A stretch of 64,000 nucleotides of DNA. Source: Symsagittifera roscoffensis. Its lineage: Eukaryota > Xenacoelomorpha > Acoela > Convolutidae. The stretch lies in NCBI RefSeq assembly GCF_963678635.1, contig NC_087062.1, positions 60,551,584 to 60,615,583 of the forward strand, given 5' to 3'. The notes under the pieces are model-generated. The model was not told where the DNA came from, did not search any database, and saw nothing but the letters and a program-made list of their open reading frames with translations. The first letter of the stretch is position 1, and every line of letters begins with the position of its first letter. Both the position numbers and the translations under genes were made by a program. Positions 26,201-41,200 of this stretch are shown piece after piece.

Positions 26201-29200
26201 ATGGATAAGTAGCTGTATGGCTTGCTGGTTGTATGAATGAATATGTGTGGTAAAATATGAGTGGCTGGGTGGATAAATGGCAGACTGACTGCATGTCTGA
26301 CTTGTAGGATAGATTGCCGGAGGGATGGAAAGATGCTTGAAGAAGGCTGGTCGGATTGAAATACACTGGATAAACAGATTAATGAATGGCTTGACGGATG
26401 GCTTTTTTGGTTGAATACATGATGGACGGCTTGATGAATGAATCGAAGAACCGGTGATTGGATGGTTGTTTAGATGGCTGGACAAATCGATGGTTATATG
26501 GAGCAGTAGTTTGATGGATGGAGGGCTTGATCGATGGATGGGTAGATTGCTGGATGAATGGTTGACTGATTAGATGGTTAACAGGATGCATGAATAATTC
26601 GCTGGATGGACCCCAATCTGCCTTGAGTTGCACTGTCCTGCCTTGCCCAGCCAACAGAAACTATTACATTGTTTTGCATTCCACTTTCCTGCACCTCTTT
26701 GCTATGCCTTGCATTTCGCTGTCTTGCATTGCGCTAAATTGCCTTCCGTCGCCCTACATTGCGCCATCCTGCACTACTCTAGCATGCCTTGCCCCTTATC
26801 GCTATGCCCCAGCTGACGTTGCTCTGCCTAGCCTTGCTTTAAGCTGTCATACCCTACCCTGCTCCTTCTCGGCCTGCGCTGCCCAGCTTTGCTTTAAGCT
26901 GCCATACCCTACCCTCCCCATCCTCGCCCTGCGCTGCCCTACTCTGACTTGCGACTTTTCACAATGTCCTACCTTGCGCTGCCATACACTACCATGCCCC
27001 TTCTCGTCCTGCCCTACCGAGCACTCCCTGCCCTGCCCTACCGAGCACTCCCTGCCCTGCCCTACCGAGCACTCCCTGCCCTGCCTTGCCCTTCCTCGCC
27101 CCCTCTTCTCCCTGTCCTGCCTTGCGCTGCCCTACCCAGGCCTTGCCCCTCATCGCCACGGGCTGCCCTACCTTGCGGTGAAATGTTTTTTTCAGCACTG
27201 CAATATACGATACAGCTTATACGTGCAAATCTTCGTTCGTTTCTGGCAGCTTAAACATGAGACATATGGTATAGCTTAAACATGGGGTAATAGATAGATG
27301 TTAGGATTTGACAGAATTGACAGAAAAAGTCATTCAGATTTGACAGAATTTGCCAATCGCAAGCGTAAACATTAAATGTTAAAACTTTCTTTAAGAATTC
27401 AATCAATTAACCGTAGTCAGTCACCTTTAATTGGCGAAAGGTCATCGCAGCAGCATGTGACTAATTTTTGCAACACGAGAGAAAAATCAGCATCATCAAC
27501 TGGATTCTCAGAAGACACGCTGTAAGTCGCATTCCTTTTACCAATTCTGCTCTGGTAGTTCTCGAGTGCATCACTGTATACAACAAGGGCATCAACTAAT
27601 CTTTCCAGAGCTATAAGAGATTCTGCCTTGCAAATGTACGCCTAAATAAGACACCAACAAAATTGAAATTCAGCATTTTTATTATGTTAAGCCAATTAAA
27701 CTCATTTGATACCAACCTGGAAAATTCACAACGTTGTCACCCAAAACTTATGAGCTTGCGGAAACAAGAACTTGGACGGTCGATAAAAAATGGTTTTTAA
27801 AATGAGAGTTTCATTGCGAAAATTCCAAATAAGCTTCTGAGATCCACGACCAGAGGTGACTGTTTGGCACAACTTAACGATATCCATTTTTTCGCTTTCT
27901 CCCATTATAGCCCCAGTAAATAAACATACCCCCAAAAATTACAAAAACTGCTCTTGCGTTTGGGGCTTTATAACTTTGTTACTAGGTTGGGAGCTGTAAT
28001 GAGAAAGCGTCCCTTTTTATCGACATTCTCTACAACTTTTATACAGGCGCCATATACACAATTATTTTTTGTAGTCTTTTGGAAGAGCTCGGAAAATCAA
28101 CCTGGCCTACTTAAATTTAAAAAAGGTCGACACTCAGATCTCATCTCTCGAAAAAAAACTATAGATTGGCTTCTTCTGGGTGTTATGGTTTTTTGCTCAA
28201 ACTAACATTTAACATAATTAGACAGAGGCGAAGCGGAGCTTCAGCTTTGCATCACTTGCTACACACAAACAATAAAAAGATGTTGAAAAAAATTTAGTGA
28301 ACCAACATTTTCGTATGTTTCGATAAAAAATAAAAAGGGCCCAGCTAACGCTGGAGAAATTTTTGGAACCTGTTATACTTTTTGAATTTTAACTTGAAAT
28401 TTCAAAAACTAGACTCTGCCCAAACCTTAGTGGTTTCTCTGCTAAAACAACAGAAGAGTGAAAAATTTTGAGATAAGGGAATTTTATGGACAAAACATTT
28501 TTATTAGAAGAAATTAAGGAGCGGCCGCTTCTGTAAAAAGAAGAAAAAAGTTTTAACAACCGGTTCTTTGGCAGGGCAGTTTTCGAGAAACCTGCTTCCA
28601 AGAAGATTCCAAGAAACAATCAACGTTTCAAAAAATTCTTTTTAAATCGTGCGTAGTCAATTATGAAGCTAGCCTTTCAACAATCTATTGTGTTGATTAA
28701 AACCTTGATATCAGATTTGCCAGGATAGTTATCGAGAAAAAAAAGTTTCCAAAAAAACGGTCAACAGATCAAAAATTTAACATTTCCGAGAATCATAATT
28801 TTTTTGAAGAAAATTGGCCGCAGCCGCTCAAGCAAAAAATTCACGTAACCTATAGTTGATGACCTTTTCCATTGATACTCCTCTTTTTGGAAAACCAGTT
28901 TGAATAGTTTCCGCGAAAAAAAAATGAAATTTTTCCATAAAAAAATTCCAATTCCGTCTAAAAAACCCAATCCATTCAATTCTTAATACCATGTATTATC
29001 AAACAGAGGAATTAGTTAAACATGCAGAGCAAGATATTTGAATTTTCAAAGGTCTTGCTTCGCAAATGGAACTATCATAATACTTGAAGAAAACGGAACA
29101 ACGACAATTCAGTTTTTACCGGATTAATTTTTCCTTTCTATACAAGCTTAAAATAACCGCGTCCTGTCGAGGTTCGAACCCCTGGCCTGAGGGTGCAAAA

Positions 29201-32200
29201 GCAATTGGTGGTCTTAATGATGAATTTTGCTAAAATTCATGAATCAGCAAGCTAAATTTCTTGTAAGAAAAGATTATTACGGGAAAATGTCTAGATTCCG
29301 ATTGCAATACAATTGCTCTCGCCTTGCCGTTAAAACTTATGTATGGAGCTTGCCAACACCCGCTCCATCAAAAACTTAATCTCAGATTTTCGAGAGTAGT
29401 TTTTGGGAAAACGAAAAGAGTCCAAAAACATGGGTCAAATAGTGTAGACAGTGAGGTAAAATTAAAGAAATTACCCTGCCCGGCATGCCCTACGCTCTTC
29501 CTACCCTGCCTTTTGCTCCCTGGCCTACCTTGCGCTGCTCTACTCTTCCGCTCCTCGCCCTGAATTGCCGCTACCCGCCCTGCCTTACCCTGAAATGTTT
29601 CTTAAGCACTGCGATATACAACAAATCCCAAATTTGACATTTCCGAGAATCATAAGCTTTTGTGAAAAAAAGTATCAGTCGCTCGTGCACAAAAAAAATC
29701 ACTGAAGCTATAGTTTTAAATCAGCCCGAAGTTTGCTCTCGGGCTGATTCAAACGAAAACGAAAAGAATCCAAAAACATGGATCAAATAATGTACACAGT
29801 GGTGTTGAGTGAAGAGACTGCCCTGCCCCTCCTCGACATATTCTTTGCTTGTCCTGCCCTGCCCTTTGCTCCCTAGCCTGCCTTGCGCCGCCCTACCCTT
29901 CCTCTCCTCGCCCTGGCTTCCGATGAAAAATTTCTTAAGAACTGCAATATACGATACAAAAAATGGCAGAAAAGTTATCGACAAAAAGTCAGTTTTCAGA
30001 AGAAAAAAAAAACTGTCATGCAATCAAAACTTTCACATTTCCCAGAATCATTATTTTTTTAATGGACGCAGCCGCTCATGCACAAAAAAAATCACGCAAG
30101 CTGTAATTTTGATTCAGCCTAGAGTTTCAGGTTTGAGAGGGCACGTCTCGAAAAACGATAAAATCTCAGATTTTCGAGGGTAGTTTTTGAGAAAACTGAA
30201 AGAATCTAAAAACATGAGTCAAAAAATGAAGACAGTGGGGTAAAGTGAAAAAGACTACCCTGCCGCTCCTCGACATGCCCTACGCTTCTTGTCCTAGCAT
30301 GACTTTCGCTCCCTAGTCTGCCTTGCGCAGCCCTACCCTTTCGTTGCTCGCCCTGCCTTGCGCTGAAAAAATTCTTAAGCACTGCAATATACAATAAAAA
30401 CAATCCCAAATTTCACATTTTCGATAATCATAAGCTTTTGCGAAGAAATTGGCAGCAGCCGCTCGTGCACAAAAAAAATCACACAACCTAAAGTTTTGAT
30501 TCAGCACAAAGTTTCAGGTTTGAGAGGGTGCGTCTGACAAAATAAAGTCAAATCTCGGATTTTTGAGCATAGTTTTCGAGAAAATGAAAAGAATCCAAAA
30601 GTATGGTTCAAATGAAGTACACAGTGGTGTTATGTGCGAAGAGACAACCCTGCCCCTCCTCGATATGCCCAACGCTCATCTTGCCCTGCCTTTTGCTCCC
30701 TGGCCTTCCTTGCGCCGCCCTACTCTTCCTCGTATTGCCCTGACTTTCGCTGAAAAGTTTCTTAAGCACTGCATTAAACGATACAAAAATGGCAGAAAAA
30801 TTATCGACAAAAACTGTCATTCAATCAAAACTTTGACATTTCCGAGAATTGTAAGCTTTTGAGAAAATGGCCGCAGCCGCTCATGCACAAAAAAAAATCA
30901 CGCAAGCTATAAATTTGATTCAGCTCAAAGTTTCAGGTTTGAGAGGGTACGTCTCAAAAAACGATACAGTTTCAGACTTTTGGAGGTTGTTTTTCAGAGT
31001 ATAAAAAGAGTCCAAAAACATAAGTCAAGTAGTGAAGACTGGGGCAAAAAGTAAAGAGACTACCCTGCCCCTCCTCAACATGCCCAATGCTCCTCGTCCT
31101 GCCCTGCCTTTACCTCCCGATTGTGCTTTGCGCTGCCATACCCTTCCTCTCCTCGCCCCACCTCCAGCTGAAAAGTTTCTCAAGCACTGCAATATACGAT
31201 ACAGCGGGCGGGTAGCTTTTGAGAAAACGGAATGAATTCAAAGACATGGGTCAATTAATGCAGGCAGTGGTGTGAAATGTGAAGAGACTACCCTGCCCCT
31301 CCTCGACATGACCTACGCTCCTCGTTTTACCATGACTTTCGCTCTCTAGTGTGCATTATGCTGCCCTACCCTTCCGCTCCACGCCCTGCATTGCGGCTGC
31401 CAGCCCTCCTTGCGCTGAAAAAATTCTTAGGCACTGCCAACAATCCCAACTTTCAGAATTTCGAGAATCGTAAGCTTTTGCGAAGAAAATTGGCAGCAGC
31501 CGCTCTTATACAACAAAACTCACGCAACCTAGAGTTTTGATTCATCCCAAAGTTTCAGATTTGAGAGGGTACGTCTGACAAGATAAAGTCAAATCTCATA
31601 CAATACAAAAAATGGTCGAAAAATACCAAATTTGACCTTTCTGAGAACCATTATCTTTTGTTAAAAAAAAGGGCAGCAGCCGCTCGGTCACGAAAAAATT
31701 CAAACAACCAACCTATAGTTTTGATTCAGCCCGAACTTTCAGGTTTGAGCGGGTAGATCTCAAAAAACGGTCGAATTCCAGATTTTCGAAGGAAGGTGAT
31801 TTTTGAGAAAACGGAATGAATCTAAAAACATGAGTCAAATAAAGTGCACAGTGGTGTTAAGTGTGCAGAGACTACCATGCCCCTCCGACAAAAGTTATCG
31901 ACAAATAGTCCGTTTTCAGAAAAAAAAACTTTCAACCAATTAAAACTTTGACGTCTCCGAGAAGCATAAGATTTGAGAAAAAATTGGCCGCAGCCGCTCA
32001 TGCACAAAAAAATCACGCAAGCTATAATTTTGATTCAGCTCAAAGTTTCAGGTTTGAGAGGGTACGTCATAATTTTTTTTAAATGGACGCAGCCGCTCAT
32101 TCACAAAAAAAAAATCACGCAAGCTATTATTTTGATTCAGCTTAAAGTTTCAGGTTTGAGAGGGTACGTCAAGAAAACGAGGGTAGTTTTTGAGGAACTG

Positions 32201-35200
32201 GAAAAAATATAAAAACATCAGTCAAGTAATGCAGACAGTGGGGGTAAAGTGTAAAGAGACTACCCTGCCGCTCCTCGACATGCCCTACGCCTCTCGTCCT
32301 GACATGCCTTTCGCTCCCTACTCTGCCTTGCGCTGCCCTACCCTTTCGTTACTCGCCCTGCATTGTCATTCCCCACCCTGCCTTGCGCTGAAAAAATTCT
32401 TAAGCACTGCCAACAATTCCAACTTTCAGAATTTCGAGAATCGTAAGCTTTTGCGAAGAAAATTGGCAGCAGCCGCTCTTAAACAACAAAACTCACGCAA
32501 CCTTAAGTTTTGATTCAACCCAAAGTTTCAGGTTTGAGAGGGTACGTCTCAAAAAACGATACAGTTTCAGACTTTTGGAGGTTGTTTTTCAGAGTATAAA
32601 AAGAGTCCAAAAACATAAGTCAAGTAGTGAAGACTGGGGCAAAAAGTAAAGAGACTACCCTGCCCCTCCTCAACATGCCCAATGCTCCTCGTCCTGCCCT
32701 GCCTTTACCTCCCGATTGTGCTTTGCGCTGCCATACCCTTCCTCTCCTCGCCCCACCTCCAGCTGAAAAGTTTCTCAAGCACTGCAATATACGATACAGC
32801 GGGCGGGTAGCTTTTGAGAAAACGGAATGAATTCAAAGACATGGGTCAATTAATGCAGGCAGTGGTGTGAAATGTGAAGAGACTACCCTGCCCCTCCTCG
32901 ACATGACCTACGCTCCTCGTTTTACCATGACTTTCGCTCTCTAGTGTGCATTATGCTGCCCTACCCTTCCGCTCCACGCCCTGCATTGCGGCTGCCAGCC
33001 CTCCTTGCGCTGAAAAAATTCTTAGGCACTGCCAACAATCCCAACTTTCAGAATTTCGAGAATCGTAAGCTTTTGCGAAGAAAATTGGCAGCAGCCGCTC
33101 TTAAACAACAAAACTCACGCAACCTTAAGTTTTGATTCAACCCAAAGTTTCAGGTTTGAGAGGGTACGTCTGACAAGATAAAGTCAAATCTCAGATTTTT
33201 GAGCGTAGTTTTTGAGAAAACGAAAAGAATCCAAAAATATGGTTCAAGTAATGTACACAGTGGTGTTAAGTGTGAAGAGACTACGCTGCCCCTCCTCGAT
33301 ATGCCCTACGCTCATCTTGCCCTGCCTTTTGCTCACTGGCCTTCCTTGTGCCGCCCTGCTTTTCTTCCTGCCCTGCCTTCCGCTGAAAAATTATATGATA
33401 CAAAAATGGCGGAAAAGTTATCGGCAAAAAGTCAGTTTCCAAAAAATAACTGTCATTCAATTAAAACTTTAAGATTTACGAGAATCGTAAGCTTTTGAGA
33501 AAAAAATTACCGCAGCCGCTCATGCACAAAAGAAATCACGCAAGCTATAATTTTGATTCAGCTCAAAATTTCAGGTTTGAGAGGGTACGTCTCAAAAGAC
33601 GACAAAAACTCAGATTTTTGAAAGTTGTTTTTCAGAAAAAAAAGTCGAAAAACGTAAGTCAAGTAGTGAAGACTACGGTAAAGTGTAAAGACACTAACCT
33701 GCCCCTCCTCAAAATGCCCAATGCTCCTCGTCCTACCCTGCCTTTCGTTCCCTAGTGTGCCTTGCACTGCCATACACTTCATCCTCGCCCTGCCTCCAGC
33801 TGAAAGGTTTCTCAAGCACTGCAATATACGATACTGAGGGTAGCTTTTGAGGAAACGGAATGAATCCAAAGACATCGGTCAATTAATGAAGACAGTGGTG
33901 CTTAATGTGAAGAGACTACCCTGCCCCTTCTCGACATGCCCTACGCTCCTCGTTCTACCGTGCCTTTCGCTCCCTAGTGTGCCGTGCGCAGCCCTACCCT
34001 TCCTCTCCTCGCCCTGGCTTCCGATGAAAAGTTACTTAAAGTTACTTAAGCACTGCAATATACGATACAAAAAGTGGCAGAATAGTTGAAAGAGTCAGTT
34101 TCCAAAAAAATGGTCATTCTATCAAAAATTTGACATTAACGAGAATCATCGTCCGAAGTTTCAGGTTTGAAAGGGTAGGCCTCATAAATTGGGTCAAAAC
34201 TCAGATTTTCGAAGGAAGGTCGTTTTTGAGAAAACGAAAAGAGTCCAGAAACATGAGTCAAATATTGTACACAGTGTTGTTAAGCGTGAAAAAACTACCC
34301 TGCCCTTCCTCGATATGCCCTATGCCCATCCTGCCCTGCCTTTCGCTCCCTAGCCTGCCTTGCGCCACCAAACCCTTCCTCTCCTCGCCCTGGCTTCCGA
34401 TGAAAAGTTTCTTAAGCACTGCAATATACGATACAAACAGTGGCAGAAAAGTTATCGACAAAAAATCAGTTTTCAGAAAAAAAAACTGTCATGCAATCGA
34501 AAACTTCACATTTTCAAAACTTTCACATTTCCGAGAATCATTCTTTTTTTAATGGACGCAGCCGCTCATGCACAAAAAAAATCACGCAAGCTGTAATTTT
34601 GATTCAGCCTAAAGTTTCACGTTTGAGAGGGCACGTCTCGAAAAACGATAAAATCTCAGATTTTCGAGGGTAGTTTTTGAGAAAACTGAAAGCATCTGAG
34701 AACATGAGTCCAGCAAAAAAGACAGTCGGGTAAAGTGTGAAGAAACTACTCTGCCGCTCCTCGTCATGCCCTACGCTCCTCGTTCTACCGTGCCTTCCGC
34801 TGCCTAGTGTGCCGTGCGCTGCCCTACCCTTCCGCTCCTAGCCCCGCACTGCCACTCCCCGCCCTCCTTGCGCAGAAAGGTTTCTTGAGCACTGCAATAC
34901 ACACTACAAATAATGGTCAAAAAATCCTAAACTTGACATTTCCGAGAACCATAGTCTTTTGTGAAAAAAAAAATGGCAGCAGTCGCTCGGTCACAAAACA
35001 ATTCATACAACCAACCCATAATTTTGATTCAGCTCAAAGTTTCAGGTTTGAGAGGGTAGATCTCAAAAAACGGTCAAACCCCAGATTTTTGAAGGAAGGT
35101 GGTTTTTGAGAAAACGAAAAGAATGCAATAATATGAGTCAACTAATGTGCACAGTGGTTTTAAGTGTGCAGAGACTACCCTGCCCCTCATCGACATGCCC

Positions 35201-38200
35201 CATGGTCATCCTGCCCTGCCCTTTGCTCCCTAGCCTGCCTTGCGCCGCCCTACCCTTCCTCTCTTCGCCCTGGCTTCCGATGAAAAGTTACTTAAAGTTA
35301 CTTAAGCACTGCAATATACGATACAAAAAGTGGCAGAATAGTTGAAAAAGTCAGTTTCCAAAAAAATGGTCATTCTATCAAAAGTTTGACATTAACGAGA
35401 ATCATCGTCCGAAGTTTCAGGTTTGAAAGGGTAGGTCTCACAAATTGGGTCAAAACTCAGATTTTCGAAGGAAGGTCGTTTTTGAGAAAACGAAAAGAAT
35501 CCAGAAACATGAGTCAAATATTGTACACAGTGGTGTTAAGCGTGAAAAAACTACCCTGCCCTTCCTCGATATGTCCTATGCCCATCCTGCCCTGCCTTTC
35601 GCTCCCTAGCCTGCCTTGCGCCACCAAACCCTTCCTCTCCTCGCCCTGGCTTCCGATGAAAAGTTTCTTAAGCACTGCAATATACGATACAAACAGTGGC
35701 AGAAAAGTTATCGACAAAAAATCAGTTTTCAGAAAAAAAAACTGTCATGCAATCGAAAACTTCACATTTTCAAAACTTTCACATTTCCGAGAATCATTCT
35801 TTTTTTAATGGACGCAGCCGCTCATGCACAAAAAAAATCACGCAAGCTGTAATTTTGATTCAGCCTAAAGTTTCACGTTTGAGATGGCACGTCTCGAAAA
35901 ACGATAAAATCTCACATTTTCGAGGGTAGTTTTTGAGAAAACAGAAAGCATCTAAAAACATGAATCCAACGAAAAAGACAGTGGGGTAAAGTGTGAAGAA
36001 ACTACTCTGCCGCTCCTCGTCATGCCCTACGCTCCTCGTTCTACCGTGCCTTCCGCTGCCTAGTATGCCGTGCGCTGCCCTACCCTTCCGCTCTTTGCCC
36101 CGCATTGCCACTCCCCGCCCTCCTTGCGCAGAAAGGTTTCTTGAGCACTGCAATACACACTACAAATAATGGCCAAAAAATCCCAAAATTGACATTTCCG
36201 AGAACCATAGTCTTTGTGAAAAAAAATGGCAGCAGTCGCTCGGTCACAAAAAATTCATACAACCAACCTTTAATTTTGATTCAGCTCAAAGTTTCAAGTT
36301 TGAGAGGGTAGATCTCAAAAAACTGTCAAATCTCAGATTTTCGAGGGTAGTTTTTGAGAAAACAGAAAGCATCTAAAAATATGAGTCCGGCAAAAAAGAC
36401 AGTGAGGTTAAGTGTGAAGAAACCTCAAAATGCCCAATGCTCCTCGTCCTGCTCTGCCTTTCGCTCCCTAGCCTGCCTTGCGCCACCAAACCCTTCCTCT
36501 CCTCGGCCTGGCTTCCGATGAAAAGTTACTTAAAGTTACTTAAGCACTCCAATATACGATACAAAAAGTGGCAGAATAGTTAAAAAAGTCAGTTTCCAAA
36601 AAAATAATGGTCATTCTATCAAAAATTTGACATTATCAAGAATCATCGCCCGAAGTTTCAGGTTTGAAAGGGTAGGTCTCACAAATTGGGTCAAAACTCA
36701 GATTCTCGAAGGAAGGTAGTTTTTGATAAAACGAAAAAAATCCAGAAACATGAGTCAAATATTGTACACAGTGGTGTTAAGCGTGAAAAAACTACCCTGC
36801 CCTTCCTCGATATGCCCTATGCCCATCTTGCCCTGCCTTTCGCTCCCTAGCCTGTCTTGCGCTACCAAACCCTTCCTCTCCTCGCCCTGGCTTCCGATGA
36901 AAAGTTTCTTAAGCACTGCAATATACGATACAAACAGTGGCAGAAAAGTTATCGACAAAAAATCAGTTTTCAGAAAAAAAAACTGTCATGCAATCAAAAA
37001 CTTCACATTTTCAAAACTTTCACATTTCCGAGAATCATTCTTTTTTTAATGGATGCAGCCGCTCATGCACAAAAAAAAATCACGCAAGCTGTAATTTTGA
37101 TTCAGCCTTAAGTTTCACGTTTGAGAGGGCACGTCTCGAAAAACGATTAAATCTCACATTTTCGAGGGTAGTTTTTGAGAAAACTGAAAGCATCTAAAAA
37201 CATGAGTCCAACAAAAAAGACAGTGGGGTAAAGTGTGAAGAAACTACTCTGCCGCTCCTCGACATGCCCTACGCTCCTCGTTCTACCGTGTCTTCCGCTC
37301 CCTAGTGTGCCGTGCGCTGCCCTATCCTTCCACTCATTGCCCCGCATTGCCACTCCCCGCCCTCCTTGCGCAGAAGGGTTTCTTGAGCACTGCAATACAC
37401 ACTACAAATAATGGTCAAAAAATCCCAAAATTGACATTTCCGAGAACCATAGTCTTTGTGAAAAAAAAATGGCAGCAGTCGCTCGGTCACAAAAAATTCA
37501 TACAGCCAACCTTTAATTTTGATTCAGCTCAAAGTTTCAAGTTTGAGAGGGTAGATCTCAAAAAACTGTCAAATCTCAGATTTTCGAGGGTAGTTTTTGA
37601 GAAAACAGAAAGCATCTAAAAATATGAGTCCAGCAAAAAAGACAGTGAGGTTAAGTGTGAAGAAACCTCAAAATGCCCAATGCTCCTCGTCCTGCCCTGC
37701 CTTTCGCTCCCTAGCCTGCCTTGCGCCACCAAACCCTTCCTCTCCTCGGCCTGGCTTCCGATGAAAAGTTACTTAAAGTTACTTAAGCACTGCAATATAC
37801 GATACAAAAAAAGGCAGAATAGTTAAAAAAGTCAGTTTCCAAAAAAATAATGGTCATTCTATCAAAAATTTGACATTACCAAGAATCATCGCCCGAAGTT
37901 TCAGGTTTGAAAGGGTAGGTCTCACAAATTGGGTCAAAACTCAGATTCTCGAAGGAAGGTCGTTTTTGATAAAACGAAAAAAATCCAGAAACATGAGTCA
38001 AATATTGTACACAGTGGTGTTAAGCGTGAAAAAACTACCCTGCCCTTCCTCGATATGCCATATGCCCATCTTGCCCTGCCTTTCGCTCCCTAGCCTGCCT
38101 TGCGCCACCAAACCCTTCCTCTCCTCGCCCTGGCTACCGATGAAAAGTTTCTTAAGCACTGCAATACACGATACAAACAGTGGCAGAAAAGTTATCGACA

Positions 38201-41200
38201 AAAAATCAGTTTTCAGAAAAAAACTGTTATGCAATTAAAACTTTCACATTTCCCAGAATCATTACTTTTTTTAATGGACGCAGCCGCTCATGCACGAAAA
38301 AGTCACGCAAGCTGTAATTTTGATTCAGCCTAGAGTTTCAGGTTTGAGAGGGCACGTCTCGAAAAACGATAAAATCTCAGATTTTCTAGGGTAGTTTTTG
38401 AGAAAACTGAAAGCATCTGAGAACATGAGTCCAGCAAAAAAGACAGTCGGGTAAAGTGTGAAAAAACTACCCTGCCGCTCCTCGACATGCCCTACGATCC
38501 TCGTTCTACCGTGTCTTCCGCTCCCTAGTGTGCCGTGCGCTGCCCTACCCTTCCGCTCCTTGCCCCGCATTGCCACTCCCCGCCCTCCTTGCGCAGAAAG
38601 GTTTCTTGAGCACTGCAATACACACTACAAATAATGGTCAAAAAATCCCAAAATTGACATTTCCGAGAACCATAGTCTTTGTGAAAAAAAAAATGGCAGC
38701 AGTCGCTCGGTCACAAAAAATTCATACAACCAACCTTTAATTTTGATTCAGCTCAAAGTTTCAAGTTTGAGAGGGTAGATCTCAAAAAACTGTCAAATCT
38801 CAGATTTTCGAGGGTAGTTTTTGAGAAAACAGAAAGCATCTAAAAATATGAGTCCAGCAAAAAAGACAGTGAGGTTAAGTGTGAAGAAACCTCAAAATGC
38901 CCAATGCTCCTCGTCCTGCCCTGCCTTTCGCTCCCTAGCCTGCCTTGCGCCACCAAAGCCTTCCTCTCCTCGGCCTGGCTTCCGATGAGAAGTTACTTAA
39001 AGTTACTTAAGCACTGCAATATACGATACAAAAAGTGGCAGAATAGTTAAAAAAGTCAGTTTTCAAAAAAATAATGGTCATTCTATCAAAAATTTGACAT
39101 TACCAAGAATCATCGCCCGAAGTTTCAGGTTTGAAAGGGTAGGTCTCACAAATTGGGTCAAAACTCAGATTCTCGAAGGAAGGTCGTTTTTGATAAAACG
39201 AAAAAAATCCAGAAACATGAGTCAAATATTGTACACAGTGGTGTTAAGCGTGAAAAAACTACCCTGCCCTTCCTCGATATGCCCTATGCCCATCTTGCCC
39301 TGCCTTTCGCTCCCTAGCCTGCCTTGCGCCACCAAACCCTTCCTCTCCTCGCCCTGGCTACCGATGAAAAGTTTCTTAAGCACTGCAATATACGATACAA
39401 ACAGTGGCAGAAAAGTTATCGACAAAAAATCAGTTTTCAGAAAAAAAACTGTTATGCAATTAAAACTTTCACATTTCCCAGAATCATTTTTTTTTTTTAA
39501 TGGACGCAGCCGCTCATGCACAAAAAAGTCACGCAAGCTGTAATTTTGATTCAGCCTAGAGTTTCAGGTTTGAGAGGGCACGTCTCGAAAAACGATAAAA
39601 TCTCAGATTTTCGAGGGTAGTTTTTGAGAAAACTGAAAGCATCTGAGAACATGAGTCCAGCAAAAAAGACAGTCGGGTAAAGTGTGAAGAAACTATCCAG
39701 CTGCTCCTCGACATGCCCTACGATCCTCGTTCTACCGTGTCTTCCGCTCCCTAGTGTGCCGTGCGCTGCCCTACCCTTCCGCTCCTTGCCCCGCATTGCC
39801 ACTCCCCGCCCTCCTTGCGCAGAAAGGTTTCTTGAGCACTGCAATACACACTACAAATAATGGTCAAAAAATCCCAAAATTGACATTTCCGAGAACCATA
39901 GTCTTTGTGAAAAAAAAATGGCAGCAGTCGCTCGGTCACAAAAAATTCATACAACCAACCTTTAATTTTGATTCAGCTCAAAGTTTCAAGTTTGAGAGGG
40001 TAGATCTCAAAAAACTGTCAAATCTCAGATTTTCGAGGGTAGTTTTTGAGAAAACAGAAAGCATCTAAAAATATGAGTCCAGCAAAAAAGACAGTGAGGT
40101 TAAGTGTGAAGAAACCTCAAAATGCCCAATGCTCCTCGTCCTGCTCTGCCTTTCGCTCCCTAGCCTGCCTTGCGCCACCAAACCCTTCCTCTCCTCGGCC
40201 TGGCTTCCGATGAAAAGTTACTTAAAGTTACTTAAGCACTGCAATATACGATACAAAAAGTGGCAGAATAGTTTAAAAAGTCAGTTTCCAAAAAAAATGG
40301 TCATTCTATCAAAAATTTGTTATTACCGAGAATCATCGCCCGAAGTTTCAGGTTTGAAAGGGTAGGTCTCACAAATTAGGTCAAAAATCAGCTTTCCGAA
40401 GCAAGGTCGTTTTTGAGAAAAAAAAACAATCCAGAAACATGAGTCAAATATTGTACACAGTGGTGTTAAGCGTGAAAAAACTACCCTGCCCTTCCTCGAT
40501 ATGTCCTATGCCCATCCTGCCCTGCCTTTCGCTCCCTAGCCTGCCTTGCGCCACCAAACCCTTCCTCTCCTCGCCCTGGCTTCCGATGAAAAGTTTCTTA
40601 AGCACTGCAATATACGATACAAACAGTGGCAGAAAAGTTATCGACAAAAAATCGGTTTTCAGTAAAAAAACTGTCATGCAATCAAAAACTTCACATTTTC
40701 AAAACTTTCACATTTCCGAGAATCATTCTTTTTTTAATGGACGCAGCCGCTCATGCACAAAAAAAAATCACGCAAGCTGTAATTTTGATTCAGCCTAAAG
40801 TTTCACGTTTGAGAGGGCACGTCTCGAAAAACAATAAAATCTCACATTTTCGAGGGTAGTTTTTGAGAAAACAGAAAGCATCTAAAAACATGAGTCCAAC
40901 AAAAAAGACAGTGGGGTAAAGTGTGAAGAAACTACTCTGCCGCTCCTCGACATGCCCTACGCTCCTCGTTCTACCGTGCCTTCCGCTCCCTAGTGTGCCG
41001 TGCGCTGCCCTACCCTTCCGCTCCTTGCCCCGCATTGCCACTCCCCGCCCTCCTTGCGGAGAAAGGTTTCTTGAGCACTGCAATACACACTACAAATAAT
41101 GGTCAAAAAATCCCAAAATTGACATTTCCGAGAACCATAGTCTTTGTGAAAAAAAAATGGCAGCAGTCGCTCGGTCACAAAAAATTCATACAACCAACCT

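Noticed and set aside
25441-26654. Long minus-strand frames rich in Ser-Ile-His-Pro (up to 233 codons)
   Set aside because: They are translations of a degenerate TGGA repeat. Overlapping frames in two phases read equally well.
26590-27279. Cys/Leu/Pro-rich frame of 229 codons on the plus strand
   Set aside because: It derives from the C-rich CCCTGCC repeat and ends within satellite-type sequence. There is no independent coding evidence.
10635-29225. Functional tRNA genes
   Set aside because: The acceptor and anticodon stems do not pair well at any of the sites; only the promoter boxes are tRNA-like.
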